17,809 nt of DNA from Rhizobium sp. LCM 4573 (GTDB taxonomy: Bacteria > Pseudomonadota > Alphaproteobacteria > Rhizobiales > Rhizobiaceae), in assembly GCF_001854865.1 (NCBI RefSeq), contig NZ_MDDW01000001.1, positions 368,328 to 386,136 on the forward strand, read 5' to 3'. Shown piece by piece: positions 8,026 through 14,262 of the stretch (position 1 is its first letter; every line of letters starts with the position of its first letter). Below the pieces are notes generated by a model. That model saw only the letters and a list, made by a program, of their open reading frames with translations, did not search any database and was not told the DNA's origin. Both the position numbers and the translations under genes were made by a program.

Positions 8026-9435
8026 TTGGCATTCGATGAAATGTTGACTGCGGAAAACCTTCCGCGAGAGCCGTACAAGACCTATCACGAATGGTATGCC
8101 GGCCAGGATGCGGCACACCTGATCCGCAAAGCCCAGGATGCGGAGAATATCTTCAGAAAGACGGGCATCACCTTCGCGGTCTACGGACATGAGGAAAGCG
8201 CCGAAAAGCTCATCCCCTTCGACATCATTCCCCGCATCATTTCCGGCCGCGAATGGCGAAAGCTGGCGCAGGGCATCGAGCAGCGGGTGCTCGCCCTCAA
8301 TGCCTTCCTGGACGACATCTACCACAAGCAGGAGATCATCAAGGCCGGCCGCATCCCGCGCGAACTGATCGAGAAGAACTCCGCCTTCCTGCCGGAAATG
8401 ATCGGCTTCAAACCGCCGGGCGGCGTCTATACCCACATCGTCGGCACCGATATCGTGCGCACCGGAGAAGACCAGTTCTTCGTGCTGGAAGACAATGCCC
8501 GCACGCCTTCCGGGGTCAGCTACATGCTGGAGAACCGGGAAACCATGATGCAGATGTTCCCGGAGCTCTTCACCAAGAACAAGGTGCAGCGCGTGGAGGA
8601 TTATCCCCGGCTGCTCCGCCAGTCGCTCGCATCGCTCGCGCCTCCCGGCTGCAAGGGGCGCCCGCGCGTGGCGGTGCTGACGCCGGGCATCTACAATTCG
8701 GCCTATTACGAGCATTCATTCCTGGCCGACCAGATGGGCGTCGAGCTGGTCGAGGGCGGCGACCTGCGCGTCATCGACGGGCGGGTGAAGATGCGCACCA
8801 CGCGTGGCTACGAGGCGATCGACGTGCTCTACCGCCGTGTCGACGACGACTTCCTCGATCCCCTCACCTTCCGGCCGGATTCCGCGCTCGGCATTCCCGG
8901 CATCATGGATGTCTACCGCGCCGGCAACATCACCATCGCCAACGCGCCGGGCACCGGCATTTCCGATGACAAAGCGATCTATTCCTACATGCCCGAGATC
9001 GTCGAATTCTACACGGGCCGCAAGCCCCTGCTCGAAAACGTGCCGACCTGGCGCTGCTCCGAGCCGGAAAGCCTCAAATACGTGCTCGAGCATATCAGCG
9101 AACTGGTCATCAAGGAGGTTCACGGTTCCGGCGGCTACGGGATGCTGGTCGGGCCGACGGCCACGAAGCAGGAGCGTTCCGACTTCGCTGAAAAATTGAA
9201 GGCGAAGCCCGGCAACTACATCGCCCAGCCGACGCTGGCGCTTTCAACCGTGCCGATCTTCGTCGACAAGGGCATTGCTCCCCGCCATGTGGACCTGCGC
9301 CCCTATGTGCTCGTCTCCGACAAGGTGAAGATCATACCCGGCGGGCTGACCCGCGTGGCGCTGAAACAAGGCTCGCTGGTGGTCAATTCCAGCCAGGGCG
9401 GCGGCACCAAGGACACCTGGGTTCTGGAGGATTGA
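8026..9435 (+). CDS. Circularly permuted ATP-grasp protein (DUF404/DUF407, COG2308 type)
   Basis: This is a predicted ATP-dependent carboxylate-amine/thiol ligase that would form peptide-like bonds; its natural substrate is not established. It has 469 residues with the family's conserved blocks: PFDIIPRIISGREW (64-77), GGVYTHIVGTD (132-142), FVLEDNARTPSGVSY (152-166), VLTPGIYNSAYYEH (217-230), NAPGTGISDDKAIYSYMPE (306-324), KEVHGSGGYGML (363-374), RHVDLRPYVL (420-429) and SSQGGGTKDTWVLED at the end. TTG at 8026 is chosen because AAGGGG lies 9 nt upstream and the protein then begins MAFDEM, as in rhizobial homologues as I recall them. The longer ORF from 7855 adds a tail that looks non-native. 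It is the first gene of a three-gene operon; the alpha-E gene starts 4 nt after its stop, which points to coupled translation. Confidence 0.92.
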   Translation: MAFDEMLTAENLPREPYKTYHEWYAGQDAAHLIRKAQDAENIFRKTGITFAVYGHEESAEKLIPFDIIPRIISGREWRKLAQGIEQRVLALNAFLDDIYHKQEIIKAGRIPRELIEKNSAFLPEMIGFKPPGGVYTHIVGTDIVRTGEDQFFVLEDNARTPSGVSYMLENRETMMQMFPELFTKNKVQRVEDYPRLLRQSLASLAPPGCKGRPRVAVLTPGIYNSAYYEHSFLADQMGVELVEGGDLRVIDGRVKMRTTRGYEAIDVLYRRVDDDFLDPLTFRPDSALGIPGIMDVYRAGNITIANAPGTGISDDKAIYSYMPEIVEFYTGRKPLLENVPTWRCSEPESLKYVLEHISELVIKEVHGSGGYGMLVGPTATKQERSDFAEKLKAKPGNYIAQPTLALSTVPIFVDKGIAPRHVDLRPYVLVSDKVKIIPGGLTRVALKQGSLVVNSSQGGGTKDTWVLED

Positions 9436-9439
9436 GGCG

Positions 9440-10381
9440 ATGCTGGGAAGAACTGCAAACGGCCTCTACTGGATGTTCCGCTATATCGAGCGGGCCGAGA
9501 ATATCGCCCGCCTCGTGGATGCGGGCCTTCGCGTCTCGCTGACCCGCACAGGCACCGGCGACGAAGATTGGGACGGAGTGCTGCAGAGCGCGGGCGTGCG
9601 CGACGCCTATAGCGAGGTCCACGACACGGTGACCGCCGCCAATGCGACAGATTACCTGCTGCGGGACCAGGCCAACCCTTCGAGCGTCATGTCCTGCATC
9701 GAGGCCGGCCGCAACAATGCCCGCATGGTGCGCACCGCCCTGACGCGCGAGACCTGGGAGGCCACCAACGAGTGCTGGATCGACTTGAAGGCGCGGCTTG
9801 CACGCAAGGTCAAGGCGGCCGACCTGCCGGAACTGATCGACGTCATCAAGCACCGCTGCGGCCTCATTCGCGGCGCCTTCCACGGCTCGATGCTGAGGAA
9901 CGAGATCTACAACTTCTCGCGCATCGGCACATTCATCGAACGGGCCGACAATACGAGCCGCATCATCGACGTGAAATATTACGTGCTGCTACCCTCGATC
10001 GGTCAGGTCGGTTCGGTGCTCGACAACATGCAATGGGAATCGATCCTGCGATCCGTCTCGGCCCATCGCTCCTACGGCTGGGTCTATGACGGGGAATATC
10101 ACGCCGCAAACATAGCCGACTTCCTCATCCTCAAGGTGCAGATGCCGCGCTCGCTGGCCTATTGCTACGAGAAGATCGTCGGCAATCTGGCAAACCTTGC
10201 CGACGACTATGGCGAGCGGCTGAGGGCGCACGAGACCGCCGATGCCATCCATACGACGCTGAAACGCGGGTCGATCGGAGAGATCATGGACCAGGGCCTG
10301 CACGATTTCCTGCAGAGCTTCGTCAGCCGCAACAACCAGCTGAGCGTCGAAATTTCCGAAGGCTATCGCTTCTACCAATAA
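9440..10381 (+). CDS. Alpha-E domain protein (DUF403)
   Basis: This 313-residue, mostly alpha-helical protein is of the alpha-E family, almost always encoded beside a circularly permuted ATP-grasp gene. Typical blocks are the start MLGRTANGLYWMFRYIERAE, the centre FHGSMLRNEIYNFSRIGTFI followed by ERADNTSRIIDVKYY, and RSYGWVYDGEYHAANIADFL. The biochemical role is unknown; it is thought to work with the ligase, and in some bacteria it is fused to it. No signal peptide or membrane segment is seen. The ribosome site GAGG lies just before the ATG. It sits 4 nt after the ATP-grasp gene and 16 nt before the transglutaminase gene, the standard order for this operon. The family call is sure; the function is not. 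Confidence 0.92.
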   Translation: MLGRTANGLYWMFRYIERAENIARLVDAGLRVSLTRTGTGDEDWDGVLQSAGVRDAYSEVHDTVTAANATDYLLRDQANPSSVMSCIEAGRNNARMVRTALTRETWEATNECWIDLKARLARKVKAADLPELIDVIKHRCGLIRGAFHGSMLRNEIYNFSRIGTFIERADNTSRIIDVKYYVLLPSIGQVGSVLDNMQWESILRSVSAHRSYGWVYDGEYHAANIADFLILKVQMPRSLAYCYEKIVGNLANLADDYGERLRAHETADAIHTTLKRGSIGEIMDQGLHDFLQSFVSRNNQLSVEISEGYRFYQ

Positions 10382-10397
10382 GTCAGGATCAGCGCCC

Positions 10398-11222
10398 ATG
10401 CGGCTGAAAATCTTGCATACGACGGAATATCTCTACGACGCGCCTGTGTCCTACTCGCTGCAGCGCCTGAGGCTGACGCCCGTGACCGGTCCGGGCCAGA
10501 AAATCATCGACTGGTCGGTGGCTGCCGATGGCGCGAAGATCGAAACCGGCTATGCCGATCAATACGGCAACCGGGTCGAACTCGTTTCGGCCGAAGGCGC
10601 CGAACACATGATCCGCATCGTCGCCGGCGGCGAAGTGGAGATCGAGGATCGCGCAGGCGTCTACGGCTACCATCAGGGCTTTTGCCCGCTATGGCTCTTC
10701 CTGCGCGAGACACCGCGCACGAGGCCGGGCAAGCTCATCCGCGAGCTGGCGGGAAGCCTGACCGGCAACAGCGAGCTTGCGAAGATGCACTCGCTCATGG
10801 AGACGATCCACGAAACCGTCGCCTACACGCCGGGCGCGACCGACACGGAAACCACCGCCGAACAGGCGCTTGAGGCGAGAACCGGCGTCTGCCAGGACCA
10901 CGCACATATCTTCATCGCCGCCGTCCGGCTTCTCGATATTCCGGCCCGCTATGTCTCCGGCTATCTGCTGATGGACGACAAGACCGAACAGGTCGCCACC
11001 CACGCCTGGGCGGAGGCGCATGTGCCGGGCCTCGGCTGGGTGGGCTTCGATGCCGCGAACAGGATATGCCCGGACGGCCACTATGTGCGGATCGCCTCGG
11101 GCCTGTGCTATCGGGATTGCGCACCAGTTTCCGGCCTTCGCATCGGCAGCGCCACCAGCGAAAGCCTCAAGGTTTCACTGACGGTTTCGCGGAAGCAGGG
11201 GCAGAGCCAGACGCAGGGATGA
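10398..11222 (+). CDS. Transglutaminase-like cysteine protein (COG1305 type)
   Basis: This 274-residue protein has an N-terminal beta-rich domain (about 1-100, MRLKILHTTEYLYDAPVSYS) and a transglutaminase core. The catalytic triad is visible: Cys165 in RTGVCQDHAH, His202 in ATHAWAEAH and Asp218 in GFDAANR. Bacterial members of this set are usually thought to act as peptidases or amide-bond transferases, perhaps removing or recycling the product of the ATP-grasp ligase; that role is an inference from gene neighbourhood. No signal peptide is seen, so it is probably cytoplasmic. CAGGA stands about 9 nt before the ATG. It ends the operon here: the Anbu peptidase gene that often follows in related clusters is absent. 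Confidence 0.92.
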   Translation: MRLKILHTTEYLYDAPVSYSLQRLRLTPVTGPGQKIIDWSVAADGAKIETGYADQYGNRVELVSAEGAEHMIRIVAGGEVEIEDRAGVYGYHQGFCPLWLFLRETPRTRPGKLIRELAGSLTGNSELAKMHSLMETIHETVAYTPGATDTETTAEQALEARTGVCQDHAHIFIAAVRLLDIPARYVSGYLLMDDKTEQVATHAWAEAHVPGLGWVGFDAANRICPDGHYVRIASGLCYRDCAPVSGLRIGSATSESLKVSLTVSRKQGQSQTQG

Positions 11223-11242
11223 GGAGTTTTAGAAGAACTCCT
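11222..11242. terminator. Hairpin at the end of the ATP-grasp operon
   Basis: AGGAGTT (from the stop codon) pairs with AACTCCT across a 7-nt loop. There is no T run on either strand, so it may be a weak or bidirectional terminator, or only an mRNA end-stabilising structure, in the 40-bp gap to the convergent toxin gene. Confidence 0.3.
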
Positions 11243-11262
11243 AGCACCTGAGGTGGTTGGAA

Positions 11263-11676
11263 TCAGCGCGAAGCATCCACTACAGCAACGTAGCCTTGCG
11301 CCCCGTAGGCCAGAATGGGGCGATCTGCTGTGAGAATTGGAATTCCGAAATGGCGAGCAGTGGCGACAAGCCACCTGTCTGCAGGATCGCTGTGAAAATT
11401 TCCGGGTAACCGAACACTATCGACCGATATCGCCGGCTCAAGTTGCGCCCACTTGACACCTGGCCTGTTCAGGTTCTGATCGATCCATAAGCCGACCTCC
11501 AAATTCAAGGCCAGCCTGCCGCGTTCGGCGAGCAATGCGATTTCCCAGCAGGTGATTACCGATATGAAAAGGGCATCGGCCTCCGCAGCCTCGTTCAGCA
11601 ATCGAAGAGCATTTCGGCCGAGACGACTGCTCTCCTCGACCGCCCACACCGCCACATGGGTATCAGCCAATATCAT
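11263..11676 (-). CDS. vapC: PIN-domain ribonuclease toxin, VapC type
   Basis: This 137-residue single PIN domain is the predicted toxin of a type II toxin-antitoxin pair; the family are Mg2+-dependent RNases that cut tRNA or rRNA sites. The acidic active-site residues are in place: Asp5 (MILADTHVAVW), Glu45 (TCWEIALL), Asp97/Asp100 (SDPADRWLVATA) and Asp118 (LTADRPI). The length is typical. The start overlaps the antitoxin stop by ATGA, so the two are translated together with the antitoxin first. The gene points toward, and ends 40 bp from, the transglutaminase gene. The RNA target cannot be inferred. Confidence 0.9.
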   Translation of the reverse strand: MILADTHVAVWAVEESSRLGRNALRLLNEAAEADALFISVITCWEIALLAERGRLALNLEVGLWIDQNLNRPGVKWAQLEPAISVDSVRLPGNFHSDPADRWLVATARHFGIPILTADRPILAYGAQGYVAVVDASR

Positions 11677-11921
11677 TTAAGGGCTTCCCATTCGCTGGGG
11701 TCGATTGCAGGAGCGAAGGGGTCATCATAGCGCAGCACGGAGCCCTTCATGACGCCCACAATACCTTTCTTTTCGCCAGCTTTTTCGGCAACGGGCGCAA
11801 GCACCGCGACCGGCTTCCCTCGTTTAGTAATAGTAATGGGCTCACCATCCTCATTGATCTCGTCGATCAAGCGCAGGCAGGTCGCCTTGAATTCGGCGGC
11901 AGCAACAGTCTTAGCCTTCAT
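11673..11921 (-). CDS. Phd/YefM-type antitoxin partner of the PIN toxin
   Basis: This is an 82-residue antitoxin. The N-terminal half is a Phd/YefM-like DNA-binding fold (KAKTVAAAEFKATCLRLIDE, then GEPITITKRGKPVAVLAP at about 28-45). The C-terminal part, with the SEWEAL end, would bind and block the toxin. Of two close ATGs, the one at 11921 is preferred because AGGAG lies 8 nt upstream of it but only 2 nt before the ATG at 11927. A much longer in-frame ORF reaching 12398 is an artefact running against the neighbouring plus-strand gene. The protein most likely represses its own promoter through the palindrome just upstream. Confidence 0.88.
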   Translation of the reverse strand: MKAKTVAAAEFKATCLRLIDEINEDGEPITITKRGKPVAVLAPVAEKAGEKKGIVGVMKGSVLRYDDPFAPAIDPSEWEALK

Positions 11922-11935
11922 GACCATATCTCCTG

Positions 11936-11951
11936 TACATGTTACCATGTA
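11936..11951. promoter_or_regulatory. Operator palindrome of the toxin-antitoxin operon
   Basis: TACATG-TTAC-CATGTA is a perfect 6+6 bp inverted repeat with a 4-bp centre. It overlaps the candidate -10 box and ends 14 nt before the antitoxin start, which is where Phd/VapB-type antitoxins bind for autorepression. Confidence 0.65.
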
Positions 11952-11976
11952 TATAGTCATCAACAACCATAAGCAA
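11948..11976 (-). promoter_or_regulatory. Candidate promoter of the toxin-antitoxin operon
   Basis: Read on the minus strand, TTGCTT (11976-11971) and TATACA (11953-11948) are spaced by 17 nt. The -10 matches four of six consensus bases and the -35 three. The stretch is clearly more AT-rich than its surroundings. Confidence 0.45.
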
Positions 11977-12032
11977 CAGAGCAAGCCCCGCGCCATCTCC
12001 GCATGCTCTCCTCGCCGGAAGGAGGATGATCC

Positions 12033-12500
12033 ATGCTGTTCGGGCAATCCGTCTTTCAGTCGGTACTGACACGGCTGAAGGAAGAGCAGGCGGAAAATGA
12101 GAGCGAGCAGAATGAACCGAGCTTCCGGATAAAGGGGCTCGGCTCGGGCTTCGTTGCCGAAACGGTCGAGGGACAAGCGGCGGCCGCGGGCGAACTCGAC
12201 GCCTATTTCGCCTTTCCTCCCGAGCCGGCAACGACTGCCGAACCGGCGGCTGAGGCTATTGCCGAAGCGCCCACACCTCCTCCGGAACACCTCCTGCGCC
12301 TGAGCCCGGAGGAGATCGCCGCCGATCTCGCGCTCGGACCGGATGAAACCGCTGCCACGCTTGCCGAAAAACGCCGGCTGTTTGCAAGGGCCAACCATCC
12401 CGACGGCGTGCCGGAAGAGCTTCGCGACAATGCGAACACTCGCATGAAGACGGCGAACCAGCTGATCGACAGGGCGATCAGGGAACTTTCCCTGCGGTAG
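12033..12500 (+). CDS. Small protein with a degenerate C-terminal J-domain (HPD motif)
   Basis: This 155-residue protein is not recognised beyond its C-terminal end. Residues 105-150 (EKRRLFARANHPDG, then ANTRMKTANQLIDRAI) look like helices II and III of a J-domain with the HPD signature at 122-124, the contact point with DnaK-type Hsp70. The HPD-to-helix III part fits; the rest of the J-domain is shortened or diverged. The N-terminal third is charged (KEEQAENESEQNE). The middle (60-85) is a Pro/Ala/Glu linker, probably disordered. There is no signal peptide or membrane segment. The start is secure: AAGGAGG lies 6 nt upstream of the ATG. It stands alone, diverging from the toxin-antitoxin pair and converging on the 70-residue membrane protein gene. 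Confidence 0.75.
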   Translation: MLFGQSVFQSVLTRLKEEQAENESEQNEPSFRIKGLGSGFVAETVEGQAAAAGELDAYFAFPPEPATTAEPAAEAIAEAPTPPPEHLLRLSPEEIAADLALGPDETAATLAEKRRLFARANHPDGVPEELRDNANTRMKTANQLIDRAIRELSLR

Positions 12501-12553
12501 CAGAAGGTCTCAGGAATCCGGTCATTCGAAGTCCTTCGCGTGAAAAGACCCTT

Positions 12554-12602
12554 TCGCGTCGCAGACGCGACGCTGCTGGACCCCTGTGACAAGCACAGGG
12601 GT
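12554..12602. repeat. Tandem palindromes between convergent genes, possible dispersed repeat unit
   Basis: Two perfect hairpins lie 9 bp apart: TCGCGTC-gca-GACGCGA, and ACCCCTGTG-acaag-CACAGGGGT. The second, with its CTGTGACAAGCACAG core, resembles a palindrome I recall as repeated between genes in rhizobial chromosomes. Only one copy is in this window, so the repeat status is memory, not observation. Without a T run it is not a classical terminator but may end or protect both converging transcripts. Confidence 0.45.
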
Positions 12603-12616
12603 GACGGGGCTTCGAT

Positions 12617-12829
12617 TTACTCCCGCCCCTCATCCACAGGCTTCTCCGCCGGTGGAGGCCGCTTCTCGATGAAAAGCTTGTAGGTGGCATAGGCGCCGAG
12701 CGCGCCGACGATGACGCCCCAGAACGGCTCGCCGCCGACAAATTCGATGATCGCCCAGATCCAGCAGACCGCCGGAATCAGGATCCGCCGCCAGAGCGGT
12801 TTGTAGAAAGGATGGTCCGGATCGATCAT
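12617..12829 (-). CDS. 70-residue membrane protein of unknown function
   Basis: I do not recognise a named family. The protein starts MIDPDHPFYKPLWRR and has two hydrophobic helices (about 16-31, ILIPAVCWIWAIIEFV; and 34-52, EPFWGVIVGALGAYATYKL). It ends in a short charged, Pro-rich cytoplasmic-type tail (EKRPPPAEKPVDEGRE). AGGGGA stands 8 nt before the ATG, a good ribosome site. It starts 4 nt after the ROK regulator stop, so it should be in the same transcript, which is unusual for a sugar regulator and is the only hint of function. It was missed by longer in-frame ORF calls because its upstream frame stays open to 12937. Confidence 0.72.
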   Translation of the reverse strand: MIDPDHPFYKPLWRRILIPAVCWIWAIIEFVGGEPFWGVIVGALGAYATYKLFIEKRPPPAEKPVDEGRE

Positions 12830-12833
12830 GGCG

Positions 12834-14057
12834 TCATTCCCCTGCGGCCTGCATATGCGGTTTGGCGGCGATGATATCCTGGTCCGCGATCGAAAAAGCA
12901 AGATTGAGATGGCCTTCGAACACAAGCGAGGCTTCATCCGGCACGACGGTCAGGCCCGGCATGCCGCCGAGCCGCACCACCTGGGTCTGGGAAAGCCCCT
13001 CTTCGATGCCGGCCTCAAGCAGGTCCTGATGCCGTGTGCCCGGTCCGGTGATAAAGACGGGCATATGGCCATGCAGGCTCAGGAGCCGCGAAATCCCGTT
13101 GCCGAGCGCGATTCCCGCCTGGCGGAAGGCGAGCTGGGCCATCCGCCCGCCCTGGCGCGCCCGCGCCGCGATCTTGTCGATCTCGCCGAGCGGCACGAAT
13201 TTCGCCGGAATGGTATCGAGCGGCACTTCGAAGGCGGTGCGCAGCACTGCGTAGAAACCCGCATAGGCTTCGATGCAGCCGCGCGCGCCGCAGCGGCAGA
13301 GCGCGCCGTTCGGAACATGCAGCATGTGCCCGAAATTGGGCGCCGATATTTCGTTGACGCCTGACGCAGTCGTCCGTGCGATGCCGAGACCGATGCTGTG
13401 CCCAAGGGAAAGTGCCGCGAGCGTGGAGGCGCCGGCTTCGCGCCGCGCCTCGCGTTCCAGAAGCGCGCCGGCCACCAGCAGCGTCTCGTTGTTGAGGATC
13501 ACTTTGGCATTCCAGCCCGGTCCGAGCGCGCGTGAAAAATCCACCGCCTGGCTTCCGAAGACCGGCGACCAGACGAGCACCGGCTCGCTCGGATGCGGAA
13601 GACCCTTGCTGCTGATCGAGACGATAAGAACGCTGCGCCGGTCGATGCGCGAACGCTCCACCGCCCGCTCCAGCGCCGCCGAGATCGAGGCGATGAAAGC
13701 CTCCGTGCCGCCCTCCCCGCGCGGTTCGGTGAAGCGGTCGAGCAGCGTTCCCGCGTAATCCACAAGCGAATACTGGATGGAATCGGACGAGATGATGACC
13801 GTGACGAGATAGCCGCAATCGCGGCGCTGGCTGAAGAGCACGCGCGGCCTTCCGCGCCCGCCGGCGGACTGCTGCTCTATCTTCTCGATGATTCGCGCCC
13901 GCTCGAGCTCGGCGGTGATGGCAGAAACGGTGGCGGAGGCGAGGCGCGTGGCATCGGCAATCTCGGTATGCGCGAGCCGCCCATGGCGCCGCAGGGCCGA
14001 AAGCACGAGCGCGCTGTTCTGCTGCCGGACCAGTTCCGTGCTCGATTTTGCCAGCAT
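12834..14057 (-). CDS. ROK-family transcriptional repressor (XylR/NagC type)
   Basis: This is a predicted sugar-responsive repressor of the divergent xylFHG-type operon. It has 407 residues. An N-terminal winged helix-turn-helix covers about 12-75 (RHGRLAHTEIADATRLASAT, ending GGRGRPRVLF), followed by a ROK sugar-binding fold. The zinc site is complete: His244 with C254-x-C256-x4-C261 (CRCGARGC). Kinase function is unlikely because the catalytic Asp position reads Asn (ILNNETLL, N190), and the Glu of the ExGH motif is Asn241 (NFGH). Both suit a regulator rather than a sugar kinase. The ATG at 14057 has a GAGGGA directly in front, an unusually tight spacing. The start still agrees with the family's SSTELVRQQN opening. 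Xylose as the effector is inferred from the neighbouring transporter. Confidence 0.9.
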   Translation of the reverse strand: MLAKSSTELVRQQNSALVLSALRRHGRLAHTEIADATRLASATVSAITAELERARIIEKIEQQSAGGRGRPRVLFSQRRDCGYLVTVIISSDSIQYSLVDYAGTLLDRFTEPRGEGGTEAFIASISAALERAVERSRIDRRSVLIVSISSKGLPHPSEPVLVWSPVFGSQAVDFSRALGPGWNAKVILNNETLLVAGALLEREARREAGASTLAALSLGHSIGLGIARTTASGVNEISAPNFGHMLHVPNGALCRCGARGCIEAYAGFYAVLRTAFEVPLDTIPAKFVPLGEIDKIAARARQGGRMAQLAFRQAGIALGNGISRLLSLHGHMPVFITGPGTRHQDLLEAGIEEGLSQTQVVRLGGMPGLTVVPDEASLVFEGHLNLAFSIADQDIIAAKPHMQAAGE

Positions 14058-14136
14058 TCCCTCGCCGCGCGGGTGACCCGCTCCTTATCCTCGCTCCCTG
14101 TCGATACGGCAGCGCCTCCTCCGCGACAAGCGCCGA

Positions 14137-14167
14137 TTGACAGCTTTCAAAATCTCTGACATCTAAT
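14137..14167 (+). promoter_or_regulatory. Candidate promoter of the xylFHG operon
   Basis: TTGACA (14137-14142) is a perfect -35 box. TCTAAT (14162-14167) matches five of six bases of the -10 consensus, with a long 19-nt spacer. The wide spacing may make it weak or activator-sensitive. Transcription would begin inside the 19-bp palindrome that follows. Confidence 0.55.
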
Positions 14168-14185
14168 TTCTCGACTGTCGAGAAA
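14167..14185. promoter_or_regulatory. Operator palindrome, likely site of the ROK repressor
   Basis: TTTCTCGAC-T-GTCGAGAAA is a perfect 9+9 bp inverted repeat with a single central base. It lies between the divergent ROK and xylF genes, directly after the xylF -10 box. Position and symmetry fit a homodimeric repressor that blocks transcription start. Binding by this ROK protein is inference. Confidence 0.75.
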
Positions 14186-14262
14186 AAATCTTGGACAGCA
14201 ATCTGGGCGGGGGGAGAGCTCGGAGGCTTCAAGGCCCATCCGCCGTCACTCGGGAGGACATT

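Noticed and set aside
8253..8969. Plus-strand ORF of 238 codons inside the ATP-grasp gene
   Set aside because: A frame-shifted Arg/His/Gly-rich shadow of the ATP-grasp reading frame.
11922..12398. N-terminal extension of the antitoxin ORF
   Set aside because: It would run through the promoter palindrome and antisense to the HPD protein; AGGAG fixes the start at 11921.
12554..12602. CRISPR-like array
   Set aside because: Two different palindromes with no repeated unit and no spacers; no cas genes in the window.
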